A DNA stretch of 64,000 bases from Salinimicrobium nanhaiense (lineage in GTDB: Bacteria > Bacteroidota > Bacteroidia > Flavobacteriales > Flavobacteriaceae). The position numbers and the translations under genes were made by a program. Where the stretch lies: positions 1-64,000 of the forward strand of contig JAAVJQ010000012.1 in the NCBI GenBank assembly GCA_012038135.1. Direction: 5' to 3'. Every line of letters begins with the position of its first letter. The first letter of the stretch is position 1. The notes beneath the pieces were generated by a model. That model searched no databases. It had not been told where the DNA came from and saw only the letters and a program-made list of their open reading frames with translations. Of the stretch, positions 9,109-17,842 are shown piece after piece.

Positions 9109-9225
9109 GTTACGAATGTAGAAAAATAGAGTTTAGAACCTTGCTGCGAACCGGCTGACTTAGTTCACAGTTTATGAACATTTTAACTGTTGACAACTTT
9201 AATATTTTGTTGATAAGGCCAAAAA

Positions 9226-9257
9226 AATCCGAAGAGCGACCCTTCGGATTTTTTCAA
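9226..9257 (-). terminator. Terminator after accA
   Basis: AATCCGAAG (9226-9234) pairs with CTTCGGATT (9242-9250), flanked by A and T runs on either side, so it can work in both directions. It lies just beyond the accA stop on the minus strand. Confidence 0.85.
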
Positions 9258-9275
9258 ATCTTATGTATACGGTGT

Positions 9276-10229
9276 TTAACCCTTGAACACTCCCATTTGA
9301 GAATATTTTTCCATGCGTTTTTCAACCAGATCTACTGGTGATAAGTTTTTAAATTCCCCGTAGGCTTCAGCAATGGCATTCTTCACAGTTTCAAAAGTCA
9401 TTTCCCTGTTACTGTGTGCACCGCCAAGAGGTTCCTTCACGATCTCGTCAATAAGCTTCTGCTTTTTCATGTCTTTTGCAGTAAGTTTTAGAGCATCGGC
9501 AGCTCTTTCCTTGAATTCCCAGCTTCTCCAAAGAATTGAAGAACAGGACTCAGGAGAAATTACAGAATACCAGGTATTCTCCAGCATGAGCACCTTATCT
9601 CCTACTCCAATACCTAAAGCTCCTCCACTGGCACCTTCACCAATGATCACCACAATAATTGGAACTTTTAGGCGGGTCATCTCCAGGATATTTCTGGCGA
9701 TCGCTTCTCCCTGCCCACGCTCTTCGGCTTCAAGCCCGGGATAAGCACCAGGGGTATCCACGAAAGTAACTACAGGAATTCCAAATTTTTCCGCAGATTT
9801 CATCAGCCTTAGGGCTTTACGGTAACCTTCAGGATTTGCCATTCCAAAGTTACGGTATTGGCGGGTCTTTGTATTGTAACCTTTTTGCTGGCCCACGAAC
9901 ATATAACTTTGATCGCCGATCTTTCCAAGGCCACCAATCATGGCTTTATCATCCTTCACATTACGATCCCCATGAAGCTCTAAAAATGATTCTCCGCAAA
10001 TCGCGTTGATGTAATCTAAAGTATAAGGACGATTTGGATGCCTGGAAAGTTGCACCCGTTGCCAGGCGGTTAGGTTCTTATATATTTCCTTCTTGGTCTC
10101 GTTTAGTCTCTTTTCAATTTGGCGACAGGTAGCCGATACATCGACCTCGCTCTCTTTACCTATGGCACAAGCCTTTTGGTATTGTTCTTCCAACTCCTTT
10201 ATAGGTAATTCAAAGTCTAAATATTCCAT
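9276..10229 (-). CDS. accA: Acetyl-CoA carboxylase carboxyltransferase subunit alpha
   Basis: 317 aa, usual length. Transfers carboxyl from biotin-BCCP to acetyl-CoA together with AccD in fatty-acid synthesis. Recognised by [20 protein letters not shown], the [20 protein letters not shown] stretch, and the glycine-rich [15 protein letters not shown] oxyanion region followed by [14 protein letters not shown]. Stands alone between its own promoter (10261) and terminator (9226). Confidence 0.97.
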   Translation of the reverse strand: MEYLDFELPIKELEEQYQKACAIGKESEVDVSATCRQIEKRLNETKKEIYKNLTAWQRVQLSRHPNRPYTLDYINAICGESFLELHGDRNVKDDKAMIGGLGKIGDQSYMFVGQQKGYNTKTRQYRNFGMANPEGYRKALRLMKSAEKFGIPVVTFVDTPGAYPGLEAEERGQGEAIARNILEMTRLKVPIIVVIIGEGASGGALGIGVGDKVLMLENTWYSVISPESCSSILWRSWEFKERAADALKLTAKDMKKQKLIDEIVKEPLGGAHSNREMTFETVKNAIAEAYGEFKNLSPVDLVEKRMEKYSQMGVFKG

Positions 10230-10260
10230 AATGAGTTATGGGTTGATTAAAATTAGCTTA

Positions 10261-10268
10261 CAAATATA
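10261..10268 (-). promoter_or_regulatory. accA promoter -7 element
   Basis: Minus-strand TATATTTG, 31 nt upstream of the accA ATG. No good TTG at -33 was seen. Confidence 0.5.
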
Positions 10269-10274
10269 AGAAAC

Positions 10275-11198
10275 TTAAGAGGTAGGTCTTGGGTGTTTTT
10301 TGAATTTTCTCCGCGTCTTCAGAAAGCCATTCATGATCACCGTGGAAAGAATAATTGCGGCCCCGTAGTAGAATTCTGGGTTCATTGCCTCTTCGCTTCC
10401 AAAAATCCAGAACGCAAGCAGGATCCCATAAACCGGCTCGAGGTTAATCGTGAGCATAACGGTGTATGGGCTCAGGTGTTTCATAACTGCTACGGAAGCT
10501 ATAAAAGCATAGGCGGTACAAATCGACGCCAGTATGAACAAATAGGTCCAGTCCATGGCCGAAACATCAAAGAATTCATTGCTGAAACCTGCAGTACTTT
10601 TCCCGAAGAAGGTAATGATAAGCAGGTAAATAGTGATCGCCGCTGTACCTGTAAGCAGTTCGTAAAATGATATTACAGAGGCATCTTCCTTTCGTGCCAG
10701 CTTCCCATTGATCAAAGAGAATACTGCGGAAAGAAAAGCCGAAAGTAAAGCGAGTAAGATTCCGGCTATATACTCTGTCTCTACTTTAAAGATGATATAC
10801 AATCCGCAGATCACCACCAGGCCAAAAAGGATCTCATACCATATCACCTTTCGTTTGTAAAAGATAGGTTCCAAAAAGGAAGTGAAAAATGCTCCCGTAG
10901 AAAGTAAAGCCAGCGTGATAGAAACATTAGAAACTTTTATGGCACCAAAGAAAGTGAGCCAGTGCGCAGCGATCACCACCCCGGCAATCAACATGATAAT
11001 TACCCTTTTGGGTGCAAGGCGCAATTTCTTTTTCCGGAATTTGATCCACAGGTAGATGAATCCGCTGGCAAGCAGCATTCGGTACCACACAAGCGGTACT
11101 GCATCAAGAGTGATCAAAGCACCCAGTACTGCTGTAAATCCCCAAATGAACACGATGACGTGAAAATGGAGATAACTCTTTAATTTATCGTTTGGCAT
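10275..11198 (-). CDS. EamA/DMT-family transporter
   Basis: 307 aa with about ten hydrophobic segments arranged as two EamA repeats (start FHVIVFIWGFTAVLGALI; second repeat from about 155). Inner-membrane drug/metabolite transporter superfamily; substrate unknown. Its ATG overlaps the end of the upstream LptF/G gene by 14 nt, so it is translated from the tgt-permease transcript. The C-terminus ends in a basic RRKFKKHPRPTS. Confidence 0.9.
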   Translation of the reverse strand: MPNDKLKSYLHFHVIVFIWGFTAVLGALITLDAVPLVWYRMLLASGFIYLWIKFRKKKLRLAPKRVIIMLIAGVVIAAHWLTFFGAIKVSNVSITLALLSTGAFFTSFLEPIFYKRKVIWYEILFGLVVICGLYIIFKVETEYIAGILLALLSAFLSAVFSLINGKLARKEDASVISFYELLTGTAAITIYLLIITFFGKSTAGFSNEFFDVSAMDWTYLFILASICTAYAFIASVAVMKHLSPYTVMLTINLEPVYGILLAFWIFGSEEAMNPEFYYGAAIILSTVIMNGFLKTRRKFKKHPRPTS

Positions 11199-12261
11199 TC
11201 CAGAGCAGGTAAATAGCTAATATCCCAAAGAAAATATTGGGGAACCACACTGCAAGCAGGGGAGAAAAAGTACTTTGTTCGGCAATGGTGCCAAAGACCT
11301 TGTCCATAAAGATGAAAACAAAAGCCAGAGTGATTCCTAAGGCGAGATTCACTCCCATTCCACCACGGCGCTTCATGGAAGAAACGGCAACTGCAATTAC
11401 AGTGAGAATATACGCTGAGACCGGTAAACTCCAGCGCTTGTAAGCCACCACCTGGTAGCGGTTAATATTTCCGGAACCTCTCCTTTTTTCCTCCTCTATA
11501 AAATCCCGAAGCTCCTGGTAATTGAGCGTTTCGGCCATATAAGAAACAGGAGTGAGATCCTCGAATTCGAAGGGTAGAATGGTATCCTTACTTATTTCAG
11601 TAATAAGTTCATCTCCTTCTTCTCCAATGATGCGTTTATTGAAATTGGTAAGGGTGTAAGTGGAATCTTCCTCATTAAGCTTAAGCCTGGAAGCACTTAT
11701 CTTAAACCGCATTTGATTGCCTTCAAAATGTTCCAGCGTGAAATTGCGGGCGGTATTGAGCCTTGGCTGAAAGTGCGAAGCATAGATGTACTCATTATCA
11801 TTGATCTGCCTGTAAACATCACTGGTTTCCTGGACCTCGGCCCCTCGCTTTAAGTAAGTATATTTAAATTCATTGAAGCCTTTACTCGCATTTGGCGCCA
11901 AATACATTCCCATCACCAGAGCTCCTAAAGAAACAACGGTGGACCCAATTATGTAAGGTCTAAGGAAGCGCCAAAAGCTCACTCCACTACTCAAAAATGC
12001 AATAATTTCGGTGTTTTGAGCCAACTTCGAAGTAAACCAGATCACCGACAGAAACAAGAACAGCGGGAACAGCAGATTGGCAAAGTAAACGGTGAAATCT
12101 ATGTAGTAATTCACCACTTCCCAAAAAGGAACTTCATTCTCCAGGATCTTATCAATCTTTTCTGCAAGGTTGATGGTGATCCCTATAGGAATGAACAGGA
12201 ACAACATCATGATGAATGTGCCCAGGTAACGCTTTAATATGTACCAGTCAAGAATTTTCAC
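11185..12261 (-). CDS. YjgP/YjgQ (LptF/LptG) family LPS export permease
   Basis: 358 aa beginning MKILDWYILKRYLGTFIM, typical of the family. Three helices at each end flank a periplasmic beta-rich domain (about 120-270). With LptB and its partner permease it would pull lipopolysaccharide out of the inner membrane. The start codon is GTG, directly after the tgt stop (TAA then GTG). I cannot decide between LptF and LptG, though single-permease length and the 'LDWYILKRY' start favour LptG. Confidence 0.9.
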   Translation of the reverse strand: MKILDWYILKRYLGTFIMMLFLFIPIGITINLAEKIDKILENEVPFWEVVNYYIDFTVYFANLLFPLFLFLSVIWFTSKLAQNTEIIAFLSSGVSFWRFLRPYIIGSTVVSLGALVMGMYLAPNASKGFNEFKYTYLKRGAEVQETSDVYRQINDNEYIYASHFQPRLNTARNFTLEHFEGNQMRFKISASRLKLNEEDSTYTLTNFNKRIIGEEGDELITEISKDTILPFEFEDLTPVSYMAETLNYQELRDFIEEEKRRGSGNINRYQVVAYKRWSLPVSAYILTVIAVAVSSMKRRGGMGVNLALGITLAFVFIFMDKVFGTIAEQSTFSPLLAVWFPNIFFGILAIYLLWNAKR

Positions 12262-13392
12262 TTATAGACGATTGTTCATTTGCTTTACCATCACATTTTT
12301 CCAGGAGGCAAAATCCCCTGCTAATATATGTTTTCTCGCTTCACGAACCAACCAGAGATAAAAGCCGAGGTTATGCATGGTAGCAATTTGCTTGCCAAGC
12401 AATTCATTAACCGAAAAAAGGTGTTTTAGGTAAGCTTTAGTATAATAGGTATCAACATAAGTATTCCCCGCTTCATCTATAGGAGAAAAATCATCTTCCC
12501 ATTTCTTATTCTTAATATTGATGGTCCCGTGCGATGTAAATAACATTCCGTTCCTCGCATTCCTGGTAGGCATCACACAGTCAAACATATCAACTCCCAA
12601 AGCTATATTTTCCAGAATATTGATCGGAGTTCCCACTCCCATGAGGTAGCGCGGTTTTTCCTTCGGAAGTATATTGGTCACAATTTCTGTCATGGCGTAC
12701 ATTTCTTCAGCCGGTTCTCCAACTGAAAGTCCACCAATGGCGTTTCCTTCTGCTCCGGCGGAAGCTATATATTCCGCAGATTCTTCCCTCAGATCTTTGT
12801 AGGTACTGCCCTGAACTATCGGGAAAAGAGCCTGGGAATAACCATATAATGGCGGAGTTTTTTCAAAATGAGTGGTACACCTGTCCAGCCACCGGTGGGT
12901 ACGGTGCATTGAATTTTTTGCATACCTGTAGTCACAAGGGTAAGGCGTGCATTCATCAAAAGCCATAATAATATCGGCCCCGATCGCCCGCTGAATTTCC
13001 ATCACGTTCTCCGGCGTGAAGTTATGATAGGATCCATCGATATGGGACTTGAACCGAACTCCCTCTTCCTTGATCTTTCGCCTTTCGGAAAGGGAGTACA
13101 CCTGGTATCCGCCACTATCGGTGAGAATATTCCGGTCCCAGTTCATAAATTTGTGGAGTCCGCCGGCTTTTTTCAAGATTTCTGTCTGGGGGCGAAGGTA
13201 TAAATGATAGGTGTTTCCCAGGATGATATCCGGGTCCACCTGTTCCTTAAGATCCTTTTGGCTAATTCCTTTTACTGTGGCTATAGTTCCCACCGGCATA
13301 AAGATGGGAGTTTCAATGATTCCGTGGTCTGTAGTTATCACTCCGGCCCTTGCACTGCTGCCCGGATCTGTAACTGCTAATTCAAATTTCAT
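12262..13392 (-). CDS. tgt: tRNA-guanine transglycosylase, zinc cysteines absent
   Basis: Exchanges G34 for preQ1 in GUN-anticodon tRNAs (queuosine pathway). 376 aa from the ATG at 13392; an upstream TTG at 13413 is part of the promoter's TTTG and is rejected. Motifs: LTDSGGYQVYSL, AIGGLSVGEP, and nucleophile Asp in FDCVMPTRNARNG. The zinc site CxCxxC of E. coli and Zymomonas Tgt (followed 26 residues later by His) is here AGNTYVD: Gly309, Thr311 and Asp314 stand in place of the cysteines, although the His (H340, in MHN) is kept. First gene of tgt-permease-EamA. Confidence 0.96.
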   Translation of the reverse strand: MKFELAVTDPGSSARAGVITTDHGIIETPIFMPVGTIATVKGISQKDLKEQVDPDIILGNTYHLYLRPQTEILKKAGGLHKFMNWDRNILTDSGGYQVYSLSERRKIKEEGVRFKSHIDGSYHNFTPENVMEIQRAIGADIIMAFDECTPYPCDYRYAKNSMHRTHRWLDRCTTHFEKTPPLYGYSQALFPIVQGSTYKDLREESAEYIASAGAEGNAIGGLSVGEPAEEMYAMTEIVTNILPKEKPRYLMGVGTPINILENIALGVDMFDCVMPTRNARNGMLFTSHGTINIKNKKWEDDFSPIDEAGNTYVDTYYTKAYLKHLFSVNELLGKQIATMHNLGFYLWLVREARKHILAGDFASWKNVMVKQMNNRL

Positions 13393-13410
13393 AGAAGATT
13401 TTAATGGGCG

Positions 13411-13418
13411 CAAAGATA
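13411..13418 (-). promoter_or_regulatory. tgt operon promoter -7 element
   Basis: Minus-strand TATCTTTG, 18 nt upstream of the tgt ATG at 13392. It overlaps the alternative TTG start and so argues for the shorter protein. Confidence 0.65.
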
Positions 13419-13429
13419 TGAAAAACTAA

Positions 13430-14131
13430 GACCGCTTCGCTACAAGAATCAAGAACCTAGAACCAAGACCTGTGGGCAGAAAAAGTTAGAAATACGATGG
13501 TAGAAGCACTATTGTTTCAAGCAACAACTTACTAGCATCAAATTCCAAGGAAGTGTCAGGTCGAGCGGAGTCGAGACCTCAAATACCAAGAAGAGTTTCC
13601 CGGCACGGATTAAAAATCCGCGCCAACAAAAACATTCTGCGGAAATAAGCGAGATCAGCAGGAAATTTTTTCAATTAACAATGAACAATTAGCAATGAAC
13701 AAATTTATTTGCGGCCTTATTTGAAACCTATTGAGAAATTCCAAGCACCAAATTCCAAAAATTCCCCTTTGAGACAAAAATATTTGCGCCCTTAGGGATA
13801 ATCTTTGCGATCTCCGCGTGAAACCTATTAGGAAATTCCAAATTCCCAAAACAAGGAAGGTTCACGGCACGGATTGCAAATCCGAGACAACAAATTGAAT
13901 ATTCTGCACGACTCATTTATATGTCAGGAGCGGAGTCGAGACCTGAAATACCAAGAAGAGTTTCCCGGCACGGATTAAAAATCTGCGCCATCATCAGCGA
14001 AGATCTGTGTAATCAGTGAGAAAAGATAGTACTTCCCGAGTCCAATTACCTCTCTAACAAATTAACCATTCACCAATAACTAATCTCCAACTTACCCACT
14101 GTTAACAGCTTTTGATAAGAATTGATGCAGG
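13430..14131. repeat. Intergenic repeat field between tgt and tkt
   Basis: About 700 bp with no convincing gene. It carries a roughly 65-bp direct repeat (about 13555-13625 and 13922-13990: gcggagtcgagacct...cggcacggattaaaaatc). Palindrome cores CGGATTAAAAATCCG (13606), CGGATTGCAAATCCG (13870) and CGGATTAAAAATCTG (13971) are present. So are decayed 'gaaattccaaattcc' stretches and Nucleotide strings such as ctgttaacag near 14099. Short open frames here only reflect repeat translation. Confidence 0.75.
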
Positions 14132-14166
14132 TTGATTTCGAAAGCTTTTATAAAATAGTATTTTTG
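14132..14166 (+). promoter_or_regulatory. Transketolase promoter
   Basis: TATTTTTG at 14159-14166 with TTG at 14132-14134 (spacing 24, slightly long). The tkt ATG follows 23 nt after the -7 element. Confidence 0.55.
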
Positions 14167-14189
14167 CAACACATATAATAAAAACCCAG

Positions 14190-15035
14190 ATGTCAAACAC
14201 ACAACAACTCGAAGATTTTGTCACCCAGGTGAGAAGGGACATTGTAAGACAGGTACATAAAGTTAATTCGGGTCACCCCGGAGGTTCTTTAGGCTGTGCC
14301 GAATTTATCAGCGTCCTGTACCAGGAAGTGATGGATCGCAAAGAAGGATTTGATATGGACGGAAAAGGCGAAGACCTGTTCTTCCTTTCCAATGGCCATA
14401 TCTCTCCTGTTTTTTACAGCGTACTTGCCCGCAGCGGATATTTTCCCGTAGAGGAACTCAGCACCTTCAGGCTTATTGATTCCCGTCTGCAAGGTCACCC
14501 CACTACTCACGAAGGACTACCCGGAGTAAGAGTAGCTTCAGGCTCCCTTGGTCAGGGACTTTCCGTAGCTATAGGTGCCGCAAATACCAAGAAACTTAAC
14601 GGCGATAATCATTTAGTGTATTCCTTGCACGGAGATGGCGAACTGCAGGAGGGACAAAACTGGGAAGCTATCATGTACGCAGCGGCAAAAAAGGTTGACA
14701 ATCTTATTGCCACTGTGGACAGGAATCATCAGCAGATCGATGGCTGTACAGATGATGTGTTGCCAATGGGCAATCTGGTTCAAAAATTTGAGGCTTTTGG
14801 ATGGGATGTGTTGGAACTGGAGAATGGAAATAATATTTCTCAGGTTCGTGAAGCGCTTAAGGAAGCAAAAGGCCGTACCGGAAAAGGTAAGCCTGTGGCC
14901 ATTATTATGACTACCGAAATGGGCCACGGCGTAGACTTCATGATGGGCAGCCATAAATGGCACGGTGTTGCTCCAAATGATGAGCAGCTGGAAAAAGCAC
15001 TGGCTCAAAATCCTGAAACCCTGGGAGATTACTAG
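14190..15035 (+). CDS. Transketolase, N-terminal (TPP-binding) subunit
   Basis: 281 aa, the first half of a split transketolase. It binds thiamine diphosphate for the non-oxidative pentose phosphate pathway. Features: VNSGHPGGSLGCAEF near the start, and the TPP/Mg motif GDGELQEGQNWEAIMYA followed by DRNHQQIDG. The second half is encoded 110 nt downstream on the same strand. Split transketolases are common in Bacteroidota and archaea; the two chains act together. Confidence 0.95.
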   Translation: MSNTQQLEDFVTQVRRDIVRQVHKVNSGHPGGSLGCAEFISVLYQEVMDRKEGFDMDGKGEDLFFLSNGHISPVFYSVLARSGYFPVEELSTFRLIDSRLQGHPTTHEGLPGVRVASGSLGQGLSVAIGAANTKKLNGDNHLVYSLHGDGELQEGQNWEAIMYAAAKKVDNLIATVDRNHQQIDGCTDDVLPMGNLVQKFEAFGWDVLELENGNNISQVREALKEAKGRTGKGKPVAIIMTTEMGHGVDFMMGSHKWHGVAPNDEQLEKALAQNPETLGDY

Positions 15036-15145
15036 CCCCTTCCTGCCTCCCCGAAGGGGAGCAATTGATTCGAGAAAAAATGAAAGCTATTATTAATTAA
15101 AAACATACCCTGACTCCCCTCCTTTGGAGGGGACGGGGGAGGCTT
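15036..15145 (+). repeat. Repeat-derived spacer between transketolase halves
   Basis: 110 nt made largely of two inverted G/C-rich blocks: cttcctgcctccccgaagg (about 15040-15058) and cccctcctttggaggggacg followed by ggggagg (about 15117-15142). They resemble the dispersed 'cctccggagg' palindromes at 45.2, 46.6, 49.9 and 52.2 kb. The blocks can pair locally (CCCCT..AGGGG) and with each other (gcctcccc with gggggaggc), putting a strong structure inside the operon mRNA. Confidence 0.7.
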
Positions 15146-16099
15146 ATGAAAAAATATACAAATACAGGAAGTAAAGATACACGTTCGGGATTTGGAGACG
15201 GACTTACCGAACTTGGAAAAACCAATCCTAACGTGGTGGCTCTATGTGCCGATCTTACCGGATCACTAAAAATGGGAGATTTTGAGAAGAATCATCCCGA
15301 GCGTTTTTTCCAGGTAGGAATTGCCGAAGCCAACATGATGGGCATTGCAGCCGGAATGACCATTGGCGGAAAAATTCCTTTTACAGGAACTTTTGCCAAC
15401 TTCTCTACCGGAAGGGTCTATGACCAGATCAGGCAATCTATTGCCTACAGTGACAAAAATGTCAAAATTTGCGCCTCTCATGCCGGACTTACTTTAGGGG
15501 AAGACGGGGCAACCCACCAGATCCTTGAGGACATCGGGTTGATGAAAATGTTGCCGGGAATGACAGTGATCAACACCTGCGATTATAATCAGACCAAAGC
15601 AGCTACTATTGCAATAGCAGAGCATCACGGTCCTGTATATCTTCGCTTCGGAAGGCCAAAAGTGGCAAATTTCACGCCCGAAGATCAGACGTTCGAAATT
15701 GGCAAAGCTGTACTTCTGAATGAAGGAAAAGATGTGACCATTATCGCTACCGGACATCTGGTTTGGGAAGCGCTTCAAGCTGCTGAACAACTTGAGGAAA
15801 AAGGTATTTCGGCTGAAGTGATCAATATTCATACTATCAAACCACTTGATGAAGCTGCTATTTTAGCTTCAGTAGGAAAAACGGGTTGTGTGGTAACTGC
15901 CGAAGAACATAACTTCCTTGGTGGCCTGGGAGAAAGCGTAGCACGTACCCTGGTGCTTAACCAACCTGCCCCCCAGGAATTCGTAGCCACAATGGATACT
16001 TTTGGTGAAAGCGGAACTCCCGAGCAGCTTATGGAAAAATACGGACTAAACGCCGCAGCCATAGTAAAAGCTTCAGAAAAAGTGATAAAGAGAAAATAA
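15146..16099 (+). CDS. Transketolase, C-terminal (pyrimidine-binding) subunit
   Basis: 317 aa. The N-terminal pyrimidine domain contains FFQVGIAEANMMGIAAGM with the catalytic Glu that activates TPP, then FSTGRVYDQIRQSIAY. The C-terminal domain (from about 190) binds the subunit interface (GHLVWEALQAAEQL; TAEEHNFLGGLGESVA). Partner of the N-terminal subunit immediately upstream, forming the complete enzyme. A terminator follows at 16124. Confidence 0.95.
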   Translation: MKKYTNTGSKDTRSGFGDGLTELGKTNPNVVALCADLTGSLKMGDFEKNHPERFFQVGIAEANMMGIAAGMTIGGKIPFTGTFANFSTGRVYDQIRQSIAYSDKNVKICASHAGLTLGEDGATHQILEDIGLMKMLPGMTVINTCDYNQTKAATIAIAEHHGPVYLRFGRPKVANFTPEDQTFEIGKAVLLNEGKDVTIIATGHLVWEALQAAEQLEEKGISAEVINIHTIKPLDEAAILASVGKTGCVVTAEEHNFLGGLGESVARTLVLNQPAPQEFVATMDTFGESGTPEQLMEKYGLNAAAIVKASEKVIKRK

Positions 16100-16123
16100 T
16101 TTTTTGTTTCCCTGGAAGAAAAG

Positions 16124-16158
16124 GCCTCTCAAAAATGCATTTGGAGAGGCTTTTTTTT
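16124..16158 (+). terminator. Terminator after transketolase
   Basis: GCCTCTC (16124-16130) pairs with GAGAGGC (16144-16150), followed by at least eight T. Confidence 0.85.
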
Positions 16159-16214
16159 TAGAAATATTTTCCGCAGAACATCGTTCTAAAAAAGATGAAC
16201 TAAAAAAACCAATA

Positions 16215-16823
16215 ATGAAAAATTACTTAATGCTCCTCATGTTTTGTGTCACTTCCGCAGCAATGGCCCAAAGCGGATTTGGAGTTAAAGGAGGAATCAA
16301 TTATGCCGATAATGGAGAAATGACCTATAGCGATTTTTCAAATGCCGGCGAAGACATTTTAGAAGGTGGAGAAAGCAAAATGGGTTATCATTTTGGGATT
16401 TTCTACCAGATGAATATCCTTGGATTTTCTCTAAGGCCGGAGCTGGTTTACACCACCACCAAAAGCTCCTATCAATTTAACCAAAAGGAAGCTGAATATA
16501 AGGTTTCCAAGATCGATCTTCCGATTCTGGTAGGTACAAAAATATTTGGTCCGGTAAAGATTTTTGCAGGACCAAGTCTTCAGTATATTGTAGATAATGA
16601 CTTTGAAGGCTTTGATTTGGGTGACGTTCAAGATGAATTCACTATTGGCGCACAATTGGGAGCAGGGATCCAGCTGGGAAAAATAGGTCTTGATGTGAGA
16701 TATGAAAGAGCTCTAAAAGAAAATGAGGCCGAATTTATGCATAACCTTAATGGCAGCGATGGTCTGCAAAGAGTTGACACCCGTCCCAGCCAGGTCATAT
16801 TTGCTTTATCACTGGATCTTTAG
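16215..16823 (+). CDS. Outer-membrane beta-barrel protein (porin-like, PorT family type)
   Basis: 202 aa from the ATG at 16215; the frame extends upstream to 16104 but would cross the terminator. A signal peptide (MKNYLMLLMFCVTSAAMAQ) precedes a series of alternating beta strands beginning GFGVKGGINYADNG, the usual opening of OMP_b-brl_2 barrels, and ending in FALSLDL with alternating hydrophobics. Probably an eight-stranded outer-membrane barrel of unknown function. It is convergent with the FKBP lipoprotein gene. Confidence 0.8.
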   Translation: MKNYLMLLMFCVTSAAMAQSGFGVKGGINYADNGEMTYSDFSNAGEDILEGGESKMGYHFGIFYQMNILGFSLRPELVYTTTKSSYQFNQKEAEYKVSKIDLPILVGTKIFGPVKIFAGPSLQYIVDNDFEGFDLGDVQDEFTIGAQLGAGIQLGKIGLDVRYERALKENEAEFMHNLNGSDGLQRVDTRPSQVIFALSLDL

Positions 16824-16841
16824 CAAAAATTAAAGCATCAA

Positions 16842-16868
16842 AAAAGCCCCTTTTAGGGGCTTTTGTTT
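16842..16868. terminator. Bidirectional terminator
   Basis: AAAAGCCCC (16842-16850) pairs with GGGGCTTTT (16856-16864), flanked by A and T runs. It serves both convergent genes. Confidence 0.88.
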
Positions 16869-16870
16869 TT

Positions 16871-17764
16871 TTAGCTGTCACTGTCCAGATGATCAGAAAT
16901 TCCATCTCCGTCTGAGTCCTTAAAACTACCATCTTCATTGATCTCCTCTCTGGTAGGAACAAAATCTCCATCATCATCGGCATCCATATAATTGGGAACA
17001 AAATTCCCGTCTGTATCATCGTTACCTACAAGTTTATCTTCATTTAGATCTTCCATCCAGGAGGGAATACCGTCGTTGTCGTGATCGGCTTCATTGGCTC
17101 CATAGAGGCTGAAAGTAAACACCAGCGGACTATAAGCCGGAATGGAAGCTTGTACATTATTAAAATAACCTAAACCTGAAGGCAGAAATACTGCTCCAAT
17201 TCCGTAGTCATTATTCCATTTTACCGTATTATCCGGTTGCACCTCGAAACCTGAAGCTCCTTTAAATTCAGTCAAGGATTGAGAAAACCCCGGAATTGTG
17301 CGGGTAAGATCAAACCATAGAGGATTGGTTGAAGCATCAAACATTGATCTATCAAGCAGGGTACCGCTATAAGAAACAAAAGTAGAATCAGAGAATTTTG
17401 GCTGATATTGATCTGCGGCACCTTCTCTTACTTTTAACAGGTAAATAGTGTATTCTACATTTTCTAAAGTAAAAGTCTTTGTCTCCAAAAGAGGAGATTG
17501 ACTCAAAGGGGTTTTTTCGGCATTAGCTGCATCGATAGTATCGATCTCTATCCTATAATTAAAATCTGCCGGTGGATTTTGAAAATCTTCATAATTGTAG
17601 AAATGGGTGTCAAGGAAGGCTTCTAGTGCTGCCTGATCTTCTATTTCCTGTTCTCCTCTATCCCTCGGCGGAACCACTTCTTCGGATCCTTCATCATCTT
17701 TATCACACGAAATAAATAATGCTGCTGCAAAAACAGGTAAAAACAAAAATTTCTTCAAATTCAT
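16871..17764 (-). CDS. FKBP-like lipoprotein with C-terminal calcium-binding repeats
   Basis: 297 aa from the ATG at 17764, chosen because it gives the lipoprotein signal MNLKKFLFLPVFAAALFISC with Cys20 as lipidation site. The residues after Cys, DKDDE, fit the Bacteroidota surface-export signal, so the protein is probably on the cell surface. The middle (about 90-205) looks like a divergent FKBP peptidyl-prolyl isomerase (FVSYSGTLLDRSMFDAS; IPGFSQSL; YGIGAVFLPSGLGY). The last 70 residues hold acidic repeats (DHDNDGIPSWMED, DADDDGDFVPTREE, DSDGDGISDHLDSDS) of thrombospondin type-3/EF-like form. It resembles gliding-associated FKBP lipoproteins, but no specific assignment is made. Confidence 0.82.
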   Translation of the reverse strand: MNLKKFLFLPVFAAALFISCDKDDEGSEEVVPPRDRGEQEIEDQAALEAFLDTHFYNYEDFQNPPADFNYRIEIDTIDAANAEKTPLSQSPLLETKTFTLENVEYTIYLLKVREGAADQYQPKFSDSTFVSYSGTLLDRSMFDASTNPLWFDLTRTIPGFSQSLTEFKGASGFEVQPDNTVKWNNDYGIGAVFLPSGLGYFNNVQASIPAYSPLVFTFSLYGANEADHDNDGIPSWMEDLNEDKLVGNDDTDGNFVPNYMDADDDGDFVPTREEINEDGSFKDSDGDGISDHLDSDS

Positions 17765-17802
17765 CAATAGGTAATTTAGGGCGGCAAGATACAATATTCT
17801 TG

Positions 17803-17810
17803 TATTTTTG
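17803..17810 (+). promoter_or_regulatory. Promoter -7 element for the S4-domain gene
   Basis: TATTTTTG, 32 nt upstream of the ATG at 17843. No clear -33 TTG. Confidence 0.4.
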
Positions 17811-17842
17811 CTGAAGATTGAACCATTTTTACTGCAGATTAT

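Noticed and set aside
9130..9225. Possible replication origin beside dnaB
   Set aside because: Some gttgacaa/tgttgataa strings are present, but there is no cluster of DnaA boxes, no dnaA or dnaN gene, and the gap is under 170 bp.
13655..13916. Short minus-strand frames between tgt and tkt
   Set aside because: They translate degenerate gaattccaaattcc repeats (LGIS/FGIWCLEF-like peptides seen again in other repeat fields).
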